A stretch of DNA of 64,000 bases, taken from contig MGTT01000011.1 of NCBI GenBank assembly GCA_001799575.1, positions 1-64,000 on the forward strand, written 5' to 3'. The notes under the pieces were generated by a model. It made no database searches and was not told where the DNA came from. It saw only the letters and a program-made list of their open reading frames with translations. Source of the stretch: Elusimicrobia bacterium GWA2_56_46. GTDB lineage: Bacteria; Elusimicrobiota; Elusimicrobia; Elusimicrobiales; UBA9959. Numbering within the stretch: the first letter of the stretch is position 1; every line of letters starts with the position of its first letter. Both the position numbers and the translations under genes were made by a program. Positions 37,080 to 48,300 of the stretch are shown here, piece by piece.

Positions 37080-37396
37080 AAAAAAAGAACGGGATGGTCC
37101 TTTTATACGTCATGATCATCAGTTTTATTTTATTCCTGATCTGCAGTATGCTTATGAAATGGCGCATGCAGATGTCGCTGATCAGAAGCAAAGCCGTCAA
37201 AAGCGCCGGAGGCCTTTCGGAGCTTGAAAAAGCGAGGGCCGGGATGTGGGAATGTTTGAACGATAAGGGCTACCCGCCGGCCGGAAGCTGTTCCGCCACC
37301 GCCGCACAACGGCAATGCGTGCCCGCGGCGGTAACGGCGGAATTTGCCGGCGACACGCCGGATTGCATCATCAAGCTAAGCATAGATAAGCAATAA
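37076..37396 (+). CDS. PilX-like small pilus-assembly protein (pseudopilin 3)
   Basis: 106 residues, start ATG overlapping the previous stop. The leader MKKKNGMVLLYVMIISFILF lacks the FTLIE signature but has the GMVLLY-type pattern seen in PilX/GspK proteins: Gly, then a hydrophobic helix without Glu5. The body has three Cys (WECLND, GSCSAT, RQCVPA and DCIIKL: four in all). Together with the two preceding genes it forms a minor-pilin set, as found priming type IV pili or type II secretion. No ATPase, secretin or platform gene is in the window. Confidence 0.75.
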   Translation: MKKKNGMVLLYVMIISFILFLICSMLMKWRMQMSLIRSKAVKSAGGLSELEKARAGMWECLNDKGYPPAGSCSATAAQRQCVPAAVTAEFAGDTPDCIIKLSIDKQ

Positions 37397-37416
37397 TTTA
37401 CCCGAAACCCCGGTTG

Positions 37417-38835
37417 TTACGGGTAAACGTATGTTCCGGATCCGCCGCAGTTGCTGGTTGGATAGGAACCGCTGGTGCCCGCAGTGTTTGCCCCAGACAC
37501 CACGCAGCCCCCCCCCGATTTGGCGAACATACAATAATCTCTGATAATAAGGATCGAAGTACCTTGCTGAGCGGCTGGGCAATAATCCCCAGGAGTCCAT
37601 TGGCCTGTCCTGTCCAGCCAGTGCGTGCACGTTTCACCGACGTTGCCGGAGCCGCTGGTAGCTATGGCGTACGCCTTAAGGAGCGATTGTCTGTATGACG
37701 CCGCGCCGACCGTAACCATCGGACCCAGTGGTATTGTAGAGCAGGCGCAACTTGGTGTACACGACAGGTATTGATAAGAACCGCTTAAAACTCCGTTGTT
37801 ACACACCCGCCTCTCGCTTAAACAGTTTGCGGAACAGACCCTAGTGGTCTGGTACGCAGTCACATAGCTGCCGTCAGCGATCGTGAGCGTACCCAATCTA
37901 CAAGGACGGGGGCAGGCGGATCCCGTCTTCGTGCAGGTGGCGCCGCAATTATCCACGCCGGTCGTGGTTCTGCCGCAGGCCGGTGTGGCTGCGCTGCAGG
38001 TGCCGTTCGGCACGCAACACGCCGCGCCCGTCTTCGTACAGGTGACGCCGCAATTATCTACGCCGGTCGTAGTTCTGCCGCAGGCCGGGGTAGCCGCACT
38101 GCAACTGCCGTTCGGCACGCAGCACGGGGCACCGGTCTTCGTGCAGGCGCCGCAATTGCCGGTGCCGGTGGTAGTCTGGCCGCAGGCCGGCGCGGGAGCG
38201 TTGCAGGTGGCGGGGTTCGGCACGCAGGCGCACGCGGCCCCGACTTTAGTGCAGGCGGCGCCGCAATTGTTGGTTCCCGTGGTGGTCGTGCCGCAGGCCG
38301 GCGCGGGAGCGCTGCAGGTAGCCGGGTTCGGCACGCAGCACGCGGCGCCGGTTTTTGAGCAGGCGCCGCCGCAATTATTAACGCCGGTGGTAGTAGTCCC
38401 GCAAGCGGGCGCGGGAGCGCTGCAAATAGCGGGGTTCGGCACGCAGCAGGAGGCAGAATCGAGGGCGCTGCGAAGTTCATTAATGTGAGCCGCGCGGATC
38501 TGAGTGACTCCGGCGGTGGTCGAGGCATCCGTAAATGATGGTTTGGAAGCGACAGGATACAGATCCGAAACAGCTGTGCGCAGTTCATCTATATGCACCT
38601 TGCGGATCGGAGTAGCCCCGGCGGTGATAGTACTATCTGTCCAGACAGCCTGCGGCAGCCCGCAAGACTGGCGTTTGGCGTTGATCTGGGTTCGAAGTTC
38701 AGTGATATGAACAACCCGTATGCTGGCGCCGGAGGACAGAGGGCTATTAGTCCACGGCGCGGCGCCCAGACCAGCCAGGGCGGCGCTCCATAAACAGATC
38801 CCTATTACGGTCGCCAGCTTACGTTTAAGGCGCAT
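37417..38835 (-). CDS. Secreted Cys-rich tandem-repeat protein
   Basis: 472 residues. Signal peptide MRLKRKLATVIGICLWSAAL... ending near GAAP. Residues ~35-135 hold three ~45-residue units ending in IRxxHIxELR (IRVVHITELRTQI, IRKVHIDELRTAV, IRAAHINELRSAL). Residues ~137-315 hold five to six ~32-36-residue units of the form CCVPNPATCSAPAPACGTTT followed by TGxNNCG and CxKTGA, each with about six Cys. The ~150-residue C-terminal domain contains Trp and eight or more further Cys. Disulfide-linked surface or extracellular protein is the natural reading. Start set at 38835 for the signal peptide; it overlaps the upstream gene by 11 bp, so they are coupled. Confidence 0.82.
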   Translation of the reverse strand: MRLKRKLATVIGICLWSAALAGLGAAPWTNSPLSSGASIRVVHITELRTQINAKRQSCGLPQAVWTDSTITAGATPIRKVHIDELRTAVSDLYPVASKPSFTDASTTAGVTQIRAAHINELRSALDSASCCVPNPAICSAPAPACGTTTTGVNNCGGACSKTGAACCVPNPATCSAPAPACGTTTTGTNNCGAACTKVGAACACVPNPATCNAPAPACGQTTTGTGNCGACTKTGAPCCVPNGSCSAATPACGRTTTGVDNCGVTCTKTGAACCVPNGTCSAATPACGRTTTGVDNCGATCTKTGSACPRPCRLGTLTIADGSYVTAYQTTRVCSANCLSERRVCNNGVLSGSYQYLSCTPSCACSTIPLGPMVTVGAASYRQSLLKAYAIATSGSGNVGETCTHWLDRTGQWTPGDYCPAAQQGTSILIIRDYCMFAKSGGGCVVSGANTAGTSGSYPTSNCGGSGTYVYP

Positions 38836-39238
38836 AAGTTGCAGTCGGGGCCGCCCACACGGCTGTTCCATTGGAGTCCGTCGATTTTAGGAACAGCCCG
38901 GCCGCCGGAGTACCTCCCCGTATTATTACGTTGCCACCCACATCCATGTTCCCGGCCCGCACTTTTACGTTGCCGTTCACATCCAGCTTGACACCGGCAG
39001 TGGGGCTCACCCCTATTCCCACGCCTCCGGAGTCCCTTGCGAGCACGGTATCCGCCGTGGTCGTCATTTTATTGTAGATGCCTGCGGGCGAGGGATAATA
39101 GGTCTGGAGGGTGAACGTCTCGCAACCGAGTTCGCCCGGGGCCCAGCACATAAAAAGGCCGGCCAGGAGGGCGATCACCCTGTTTCGTGTCAGTCTGACC
39201 ACCAAGAGTTCATTATCGGTACGCGACAGTACGTTCAT
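38825..39238 (-). CDS. Small secreted fibre-like protein (TYYPSPAGIY type)
   Basis: 137 residues. A hydrophobic signal segment (VIALLAGLFMCWAPGELG) precedes TLQTYYPSPAGIYNKMTTTA, then VLARDSGGVGIGVSP and KLDVNGNVKVR. The VGIGxxxP...LxVxGN pattern is the repeat unit of phage-tail-fibre-like and bacterial surface fibre proteins, and the TYYPSPxGxY motif is one I associate with short secreted proteins of uncultured Elusimicrobiota/Omnitrophota-type bacteria. Role unknown. It has its own consensus promoter and an AGGGGGG site. The Cys-rich repeat gene overlaps its end, so the two are one transcript. Confidence 0.75.
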   Translation of the reverse strand: MNVLSRTDNELLVVRLTRNRVIALLAGLFMCWAPGELGCETFTLQTYYPSPAGIYNKMTTTADTVLARDSGGVGIGVSPTAGVKLDVNGNVKVRAGNMDVGGNVIIRGGTPAAGLFLKSTDSNGTAVWAAPTATYAP

Positions 39239-39271
39239 AAAGCCCCCCTGCGTCGTTCCGGCTTGCTTTAT

Positions 39272-39299
39272 ATTATAGCAGATGAAGCCGCTTTGTCAA
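39272..39299 (-). promoter_or_regulatory. Consensus promoter of the fibre / Cys-rich protein operon
   Basis: Minus strand TTGACA (39294-39299), 16 bp ending in CTGC, TATAAT (39272-39277). The -35 lies inside the palindrome CCGCTTGACAAAGCGG. The ATG is at 39238, with a leader of roughly 25-30 nt. Confidence 0.75.
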
Positions 39300-39330
39300 G
39301 CGGTTTCTCTTGACAAGTCAAGCCCAAGCC

Positions 39331-39360
39331 CCTCATCCCTCATTCCTCATCCCTCATCCC
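39331..39360. repeat. GGGATGA heptamer tandem repeat at the 3' end of the giant gene
   Basis: Four units of CTCATCC (minus strand GGATGAG), one with a variant base, abutting the giant gene's stop codon (39360-39362). Confidence 0.6.
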
Positions 39361-42300
39361 TAGTGTATCACCCCTATCTTGCGGATGATGACCTTGCTGC
39401 CTTTGGGACTTGAGGCCTTGACGCGGGCTATGTAGCCGCCCTTGGAGACGTAGCTGCCGAGTTCGTTGCGCCCATCCCAGGCCACGGTGTTGGGGCCGGG
39501 CCTGCCGCCCTCGGAGCCGCTGGTGATCCTGAATTCCTTGACCATGTAACCCAGGAGATCGTAGAGCGTTATGGTCACTTCGGCGTTGTCCGAGAGGGTG
39601 TAGGCTATATAGGTCTTGCCCTCAACGCCTCCTTTCCTGGGATCGAAAGGGTTGGGGTAGTTCTTCACGGCCGAGAGCACCGAGGAAAGGACGCCGGTGG
39701 GCACGGGCGTGTCCAGGACAGACCACTCGGAGAAGACCATGGCGTTGCTCATGGCGCGCGCCCGGTAGGTGAAGAACTGATCCTTGGCCCTGGGGGTCTC
39801 TCCCGGGAACGCCGAACTTCCGGTGAAATAGGAGGGCGTTCTGGCGGGAACGAAACCCAGAGGCCGCCAGACGACATTGGCCTGGAGGTCATCCGGCTTG
39901 CCGCCCCTCTCCTGCACTTCGTAGCCCGCGACGCCGGAAACATGCTGCACGGAGGGATCCCACTTGACCTCGTAGGAAGTCTGCGCCAGGGCTCCGGCGG
40001 CAAGCTGCGGCCTCGGGATCCCGGGGATCGTGGGGGTTTTGGGATCGAACCTGAAGACGAACATGGGCCGCGCGGCCGAGGTGGTGGTCGTGGACGCGGA
40101 AACCGAGACGAACCGGGCGCTGAAGATGGCGGCATCGTCCGAAACAGGCTCCCCGCCGAGCGAAGAACCCAGGTGATTGATGGGGCTGGAGCCTCTCAAG
40201 CCGCGGCCCGTATCCGTTTCGGAGGGCACAACTTCAAGCGTGTTCGGACTGCCCTGGACGCGGGCCAGACGCATTATTTCGCTGCCCACGTAGATCAGGC
40301 CCGGCAGCTGCAGGGCGGAGTCGTCGTCCACCACAAATCTGGTGTCGGTAACGCCCACGTTCTGGGCGAGCCTCGCGACGTTGGGCGCCGGGAGCGCCAG
40401 GCCGGTCAGGGTGGCGGCGGTAAGCGGCGCGCCGGCGGCGAGAGTGGCGATGGAACTTGCGCGCATGCCTTTCAGGCTTGAGACCGACGTCCCCGCGCGC
40501 TGCCAGGTGACGCTCAGCGAGGCGGGCTCATCGTAGAAACGTCCGGCGGCCACCTCGTAATAGCCTTCCTCGGCGTTAACCATGGGCAGGGTCGCCTTGA
40601 GGGTCTGGCCGCTGCCCGTCCAGGCGGACGGCACGAAGCCCTGGTCGGGGGCGGGCGTCAGCTTGGTCGGATCCATGCTGTCCGTTCCCAGCAGCATCTG
40701 CCGCGCCCCGGCCGCGCTTACCAGCACCTGGTCGGGCACGCCGTCCTGGTTCAGATCCATCTCCAGGAACCTGTTCCCGACCATATCGCGGGACGGGACG
40801 GCGTCGCCCAGCAGCGAGATCTTGGTGAGTTTCGGATCCGCGCCGGCGGAGAAGTTGTCGGGCGCGCCGTCGCCGTTCAGGTCCATCAGAGGCGGATCCT
40901 GCGGACAGGCGGTAAGCCACGACGAACCGTCGGCGCAGATCCACCTGGCCTGATCCGGGATATAATTGTTGGAAGCGTCCTTGCAGATATTATTGCGCGC
41001 GACAGCGGGATCCTTGCCGTTATTGCAGTTAACCGGATCCACCTTGGCGTAAGCGGGGTAGCCGACGGCGACGCTCGGGATGCCGGGGCCGGCAAGGGTG
41101 ATTATCACCGGCACCGCGTCCGTGCTGACGGACACCGACGGGACGACCAGCGATTCTATTACGACCAGGGCCGAAGAAACGGGCGGCTGCAGGAGGGCGT
41201 CCGGAACCGCGCTCAAGCCCACCAAACCGCCGGGCGCCTTGACATCCAGGTAGGACGCCAGGGTCAGGCCCACGTAGTGGCCGATAGTCGCGGTGGAGAC
41301 GCCCACCGTGCCCACCACGAAGATCGTGCTTCTGCCGGTCCCGACGCGCAGCCGCGGCAGGCCGTCGGAGAGTATGCTGACGGTGGCCACGCCCAGGTCG
41401 AAATCCAGGGTTCCGCCGGGCTGGTAGCGCTGCTCCGCCCTTCCGATCAGACTGTCCCCGGCGCTGTAAGTATTATTGCCGTCGGAATCCAGATACAGGT
41501 TTATCGCTGTAAGGTCGCAGGCGGAGGCATCGGCGCAGTACTTCGTCCCTGTCTGGGTAAGCTTGAGGGCGCCCAGATCCACCATACCCTGATCGGTGCG
41601 GAAATCGAGCCGCATGAAAGTAATATCCTGCGTGCCGGGCTCCGCGGTAGCCGGGGCCAGGCTCAGGCCGGAGATCTTAAGGATCGTACCTCCCACCAGG
41701 ATCTTCACGGTCTCGAACGGCAGATCCTGGGAAGTGGTTCCGCTGGGCAGCTGCGGGAACTGGCTCACGCCCACGTTCACCCGGCCGTTGACGGTGTCGG
41801 GAGGCGCGTCTATTATTATGGCGTTGGGGCCCGGGATCTTGACGCCTATGCCGTTGCCCACGGTGGCGGTCTCGCCCACGTCGTAGGAGAGGAAGTAGGT
41901 CTGCTGCGAAGGCGACAGCAGCTGGGGCACGGAGAGGTCTACCAGTTTCACCCTGTTGTTGTCGTCCACCTGGTCGAAGAAGTCCACTTTTTCCACCACG
42001 GCGCCGGTGGACAGGTTCAGGGCCGGGGTCGCGGCCACGCCCATGATCCCGCTCCTGGCGGTCACGCGCAGGGCGGGCGAGAAAGTCGAGATAGAAACAT
42101 AGTGCATCAGCTCCAGATCGGCGAGCAGCAGATCTCCGCTGGACGGGAAGCCCGCGGTGGACTGAACCACAAGGTCAAAGGGGACCGCGGCCGCGCTGGA
42201 AACCGCCGCGGCCAGAACGCTCTTAGGGGAAGAGATCGGCAGATCGGAAACGTCCAGGGCGTCGTTGGAATTGGCGTCGCGGAACAGTTTTACGAATTTC

Positions 42301-45300
42301 ACGTCGCGGTTCCTGCCGTACGGCTTGGTGACGTCGGAGGAGGAGCCGGTCTTTTCCACCAGCAGTTTTCTCCAGGTCCCCTGCGAGGTGTCGGTCTTCA
42401 TGTTAAAGCGCAGCACCGGTACCAGAGTCTGCGCCTGTACCACGGCGCCGGCGGTCGCGGAAATATCGTTCACGCCCATGGTCACCACGCTCGCGGCCTC
42501 CTGGATGGTATCCAGGGCGGAAGCGGCCGGGAACACGCCGGCGGCCTCTTTACCGTCGGGTATCGCCACCTCGAAGTAATCCGTGCCTCCCACCGACAGG
42601 CTCAGGGTCTTGCCGACCTGTCCGAACTCGGAAATATCCACCGTGACGTACAGCACCGTGGGGTAGGAGCTTATGACCACTCCCTCGTTGAACCTGACCA
42701 GCGAGGTCCGCTGGTTGAAGAAGTCATTGCCCGCCGTGAGCAGGTTGGGATAGACCCCCGCCACCGCGCCGGTGTCGTCGGCGATGCCGTTGTTGGCGGA
42801 ATCCCGCCAGATCTTCACGTTAACGATGTCCGAGTCCACCCCCGAACCTGTAAGATCCAGTTTCAGGGAATTAAGGATCGCGGTATTCTCCCTGGCCTTG
42901 GTCTTGAGCTCAAGCTTCAGCATCTGCACCGTCTTCTCGTTCTGGAGGACGGAACCGGAAGCCACGTTGGATACCACCATCGTAAGAGTATCGGTAGTCG
43001 GAACTATCACGTAGTTGGGGCTGGCCACGGGCGTGGAGACCGACACCGAGTGGCCCACCCCGGCGGGGCCGGTTATGATGGAGAAGGGGCTCTGGCCGTC
43101 CAGTTCCACGCCGGCCACTTCGTTCAGGTTTGCGGTTCCGGGGTAGGAGAAAGCCGCCGTCGGGTTCACGTCTATCGTGACGAAGAACGTGGCGGGAGAG
43201 AGAGTTTTTCTTATCAGCACGTAATCGCGCCCCTCTTCGCCGAGGTAGAGCTCGGCGAGGGAACCGCCGAAAGCCCCGGAACTGACCTGCAGATCGGCCA
43301 CCGGCTCCCCGTTGGCGTCCAGGTTCAGAACACCATCCCCGTTAAGATCCCGGAAGATCCTGACCTTGGAGATATCCGTGTCGGCGCCGTTCAGCAGATC
43401 GGGCTTGGTCCGCTTGAGCTTTATCCTGTTGACCTGAATTTCAAAGTCGGAGGCGGCCAGCCGCAGGATGAATGCGCCGCGGTATTTCTGGCCCTGCCGG
43501 ATCTCGGTGCCCACGACGGCGCCGGTCAGATGGGTTTCGGCGACGCTTCCGAGACGGCCCCTTATAACGTTAACCAGCGCTACGGTGGTGGTGGAGTCGT
43601 AGCTCACGATCTCGTTGTCCACCAGCGCGTAGCCGGAAGCGGCCAGACCCAGGGTGGAGGAAACCAGCCAGGCCGCGTCACCGGCGCCGGTGGTGGTGAT
43701 GTCCTGGGCGAGCCTCGCCGCCGGGTACATATTGCCCGACTCGTCGGAGAAGACGGCGTCCGCCGAGACGCTCAGCACCTGGGGCTTGGGCACGATATTA
43801 TGCAGCGCGCTGGAGAAAGTGAAAGCGGCGGGCCGCTTGTTGGGCATGTCGGTCTCGGAAATGGAGTCCGCCGCGGCGTCGTCATTCCCGTCCTCCACCA
43901 CGGGGAAGCTCTCGGTCTCAAGCATCAGGCCGAGCGTCCTCGGATCGCCGGTGACCGGATCCGTGGGCACGGCGGTGTCGTGTATGTCCAGCGTCAGCAG
44001 ATAACGCGAGGGCGCGGCCAGGATCCGCTGGACGGCGGCGGTTGACTGCCCGAACTCGATCTTGGCGAGCTGGTAGCCGCCGCCGGTGTTGAACGCGGCC
44101 GAGCCCACGAAGATGTCCGCCGCGTCCAGGTTGTAATTGCTGTTCACGTCCCTGTAAAGGTTCACGCTGTTCAGTTCGTCGGTCACCAGCCCGTCCCCGA
44201 CGGCCGTTCCCGTGGCCCGGACTATCAGGCGGCGCCAGAGGGCGTCGGATTTTTCCACGCTCATCGCGAAAGATACCACGGCGTTGTTGGTGGTTCCCTG
44301 CATCAGTTCCTGGGACGCGTTCAGGTTCTCCGGGGCGATATAAACCTGATCCGGGTACTCCACGATGGACTGTATATACGCGTTGGTAAGCGCGGGCTCA
44401 ATGCCGACATTCGCGGAACTGAACAGATCCGGCCAGACTATCTTAAAGTAGTCGGTGGTTCTCATCTCGAAACCGAGACGGGCCTGGGAGCCGGGCGAGG
44501 CCAGGTTGGAAAGGTCGTAGGCCACTATATAGTTCCTGTCCGTGACCGCAAGCTCGGTGCCGGAAAGGCCCCGCGCCACCTCCGCCCCGGTGCCCCGCAG
44601 CCTTACTCTGGCCTGGCCGGAGACGATAGCCCCGGCGGGCCAGTCTTTCGCCGCGGTGCCGTCGGCGCCGCGGGTAAGACCCGTGAAACGTTTCAGCACA
44701 TCGTCATAGCCGGTGTAATACACCACTTCCTTGAGATTCTCGTCCGTCTGGTCGTCTCCCAGCACAAGCCGGCCGGGGGCTATGGGAGGCAGATAGGGCT
44801 CTTCGCTGGGCCTTTCGGCCGCGATGCCCTGGAAAGGCTTGAAGTCCGTGACTTCCAGGAAAGCGGTCTCGCCTATAGCCAGACCCGTTGAGATCGCGGC
44901 ATAGGGGAAAGTCTGCGTCTCGCCTTCGGGCGTCACGATCTGGTCGGTTCCCGGCTCCAGCAGGTCGTTGTTGTTTATGTCCAGATATACCTTGATATTG
45001 ACCACGTCGTCGGCTTTGTTGTTTTTCACCGCGCCCTGCGAGGAGTGGCTCCATCTGTCCAGCTTTATCGCGGTGAGAACGGCGGCCCCCTGGTTGGTGT
45101 TGAGCGTCATCTGGGCTACGGGCACATTGGTGGAGCCCTGCACCTTGGCTCCTCCCCCCATATTTAATTTGGCGGTGATCTGAGCGGTGTCGTAAGTGGG
45201 CACCACCGTGACGAAAGAAGACTGCATCACCGTAAAGCTGGGCGGCTCTCCGGTGCCGGAAACGGGGAAGATATTGCCCGAGTTGATGACGGCCGCGTGG

Positions 45301-48300
45301 GTCTTGTACAGGATGGCGGAATTGGAATAATCGAACACCACGAAATAAGTCCTGGTGGAGGTGGCCACGTAGCCGCAATTGGCCTTATCCACGATGCTCA
45401 GATCCACGCCGCCGCCGGAGAAGACGGCCGGATTATTGGGGTCGGTGATCTCGGTGTCGTTGCCGGTTTCGAACGTGCCGTTGCCGCCGCCGGCGTTCTC
45501 GCAGCCTTTGGGATTAGAGTCCAGGAAGAGCCGCACCGCCGTGATGTCTCCGTCGGAGCCCTCGCTGCCGGTGTCGCTTATGCGGTTCACCGTTATATAG
45601 TCTATCGAGGCGTTGAATTCGTTGGTCCAGACGGGCACCCTGAGCATACCCGCATATTTCTGCCCCTGGACGGCCGTGGAATACTGCACGCCGTCCACGT
45701 ACGCCGCTATGTTGACGTAGGTGGAGTTGGATACCGTGTAGATCTGGGCCGGCGCCCTCTTGACGGCGCTGGTGGCGGTGTGCATCTCGAAATTATTTAC
45801 CGCCACGGAAACGGGCGCGGTGATGGACGACACAAGCACGTGCTGATTCGGAGCCTGCAGGGCCAGGCCCAGGCTCCTTTCCACGGTCAGATCGGCCGTG
45901 GTGGAGATCCTCACGGCGAAGAAATAGTCGTGGCTGGTCTCTCCCACAAGCGTCTCCGTCGGGAACTTTGTATCCAGATCCGTCATACCCCAGTAAGTGC
46001 CGCTCCAGCCGCTAAAACCGACGGAGGAGATCAGCACGTCCGGATTGGTGCACTTGCCCGAAGCGGCGGCCTCCGGAGGACAGAAATTACCGTTGGCCGT
46101 GGAATCCCAGTACAGTTCCAGGCTTTTCACGTCGGACGCCGGGAGATCTCCGGTTTTCAGGACTTTAAATTCTTTCAGCCGGGCGGTAAGCCCGGAACCC
46201 TGCGGCTGGGCCCGCACGGAGAGCTTCCACATAAGCACCGGATAATTGGGGCTTATGATGCCGGAACCCTGATACAGTTCCGTCATCCCGGCGAAGATGG
46301 TTCCGGCCAGCAGGGTCTGTTTCGCGGCGCTGGGATCCGGCGCCATGTCGGTGGGCTGGATGACCACGCCGCCGACCACCACGTCCGCGTCCGAATTGGC
46401 TCCGGCCGGCGGATACGCTCCCCACTGGGCCGCGGGCCACGGCCTGCCGGCGTCGCCGGTATAGCCGAAGATCTTATTCGGATCGCTGTCCGGGAGCGCC
46501 GCGGTGGCGTAGTCGGTGACATTGATCTTCAGCGAAGTCGTCATCAGGTCGGCGCGGACGCCCAGCAGAGGATAGACGCCGGGATCGCTGTCGGCCTGGG
46601 GCGAGAACATATAATAAGTGGTTCCGGCGGTGTTTTTGGCCGAATTCTCACGGTTCGTAAGGACGGCGGAAGAGGAATTGACCGAGAAGATTATATTCCC
46701 GGAATAGTACTGTCCGTTCTGCGAGTCGCCCCTTGCCACGTTGCCGTAGCGGTCCCTGGCGTTCACGCCCCAGGTTACCGTGTTCCCGTCCTCGGTGCGG
46801 GACGCCGTAAGGCTCTTTGTATCGTCGGTGACCTTCAGCGGCGCGGCGGCGGTATAAGTATGGTGCAGAGTGAAATAGGCGGCCCTAGCCGGGGTGATCG
46901 CGACGTCCTGCTGATTGTCGGCCAGCGGTATGAGGCCTCCGACCATGGCGGACAGAGTAAGCGTGTCGGTGCCGGCCACGGTGTCCCAGGCGTAAATGGT
47001 AAGGGACGTGTCGTTGGGGTTTATATCGAACATCTTATTGCTCACAAGATCCAGTTGCGTCCAGTCGGAACTGGTGACCAGCGCCTTGGTCGGATCCTTG
47101 CCGATGCGCAGGCTCCTGGCGGAGTCGAAGAAACAACTGGTGGCGACATCGGTGGAAGTCACGTTGCCGTAGGCGTCCCTGAGGCCCAGCGTTATGGGAG
47201 TCGGAACCTCCGTCCTTATGTCGTCCGAAGGATCCAGCGGCGTGCCGTTATCGGAGGCCCAGGAGTACTGCATGGTGGTCCCGGCGACAAGCCGGCGCGC
47301 CGGAGTAAGGAAGTCAAGATGGTCGGGCTGGTTGGGGTCCACCGTGTACATCTGGTCAACCGCGGTAAGACCGCTGGTCTGGACCGTGACCGTGGAGGTC
47401 TTGGCCAGCCTGTCGGCTATATAGAAATTGACCGTATGTTCGCCGCCGGGAAGCCTGACCACGAAACCCGTGGGGTTGGCGATGGCAACCGAAGCGGTGG
47501 ACGGGGAAACGAAAAGCACCGTACCGGTGGAATTGGACTGGAGACTGAACATCCTGTCCGAACCGGCCGCCTGGGCGCTGATATTCCCGAACACGTCGCG
47601 CATCTGGATCTGGAAAGCCTGCGACGGCGCGAAAGTGTTGGAGGAGGCCGTAAGGTGGCCGGCGGGCGCGGCCACGGTCACCCTGCCGCTGTCCGAGTTC
47701 TCCCTGGCTATTATCAGCTGGGACTGGACGGCCGGCGTCCAGGCCGGCACGAGCGGCACCTCCGCCTTGACGGCGGGCAGGGAGGCCGAGGAGGCCCCGT
47801 AATCGTACGAGGCGCGCGTATCCAGGTAATAGAAAGTGGCGTAGTACTGGCCCAGCGGCACGGACAGGGTATCGGTGGACGTGACGAAGCTGGGCGGGAA
47901 AGTGTCGTTGAAATCCGGCGCCAGGGAGAAATCGTGGAAGTCGAAGTAGGCGCTCTGGGTCCTGGAAGAGGACAGTACGATGGACAAGGTCATGGTGGAG
48001 GGCGTCGGATTCTGATAGAAGTCCCTCAGCTCCACCCTGAGCAGATTCGGATTGAAAGAGTCGGGATTGATGGGCTTACCGGCCACGAACGTGCTCTTAT
48101 AGCTGTCGAAGCTGAGGTGGTCGGTGACCGCGGGGACCACCGTCAGAGCGTGCACGGCGTTGGCCACCGAGGGACTGCCGAGCGGGTTGCCCGCCGTTAT
48201 GGACCAGGTGGAGGCCCGCTGATCCGTGAGCGGGATGGAAGCCATGGAGTCCCTGTAATAGAAGCTCACCGAGTTGGCGCTCGGATTGGAGCAGCCGGTC

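Noticed and set aside
37883-38488. Plus-strand repeat protein frame rich in Gln/Val/Ala
   Set aside because: It is the reverse reading of the Cys-rich repeats. The minus strand has the signal peptide, ordered cysteines and the coupled upstream gene.
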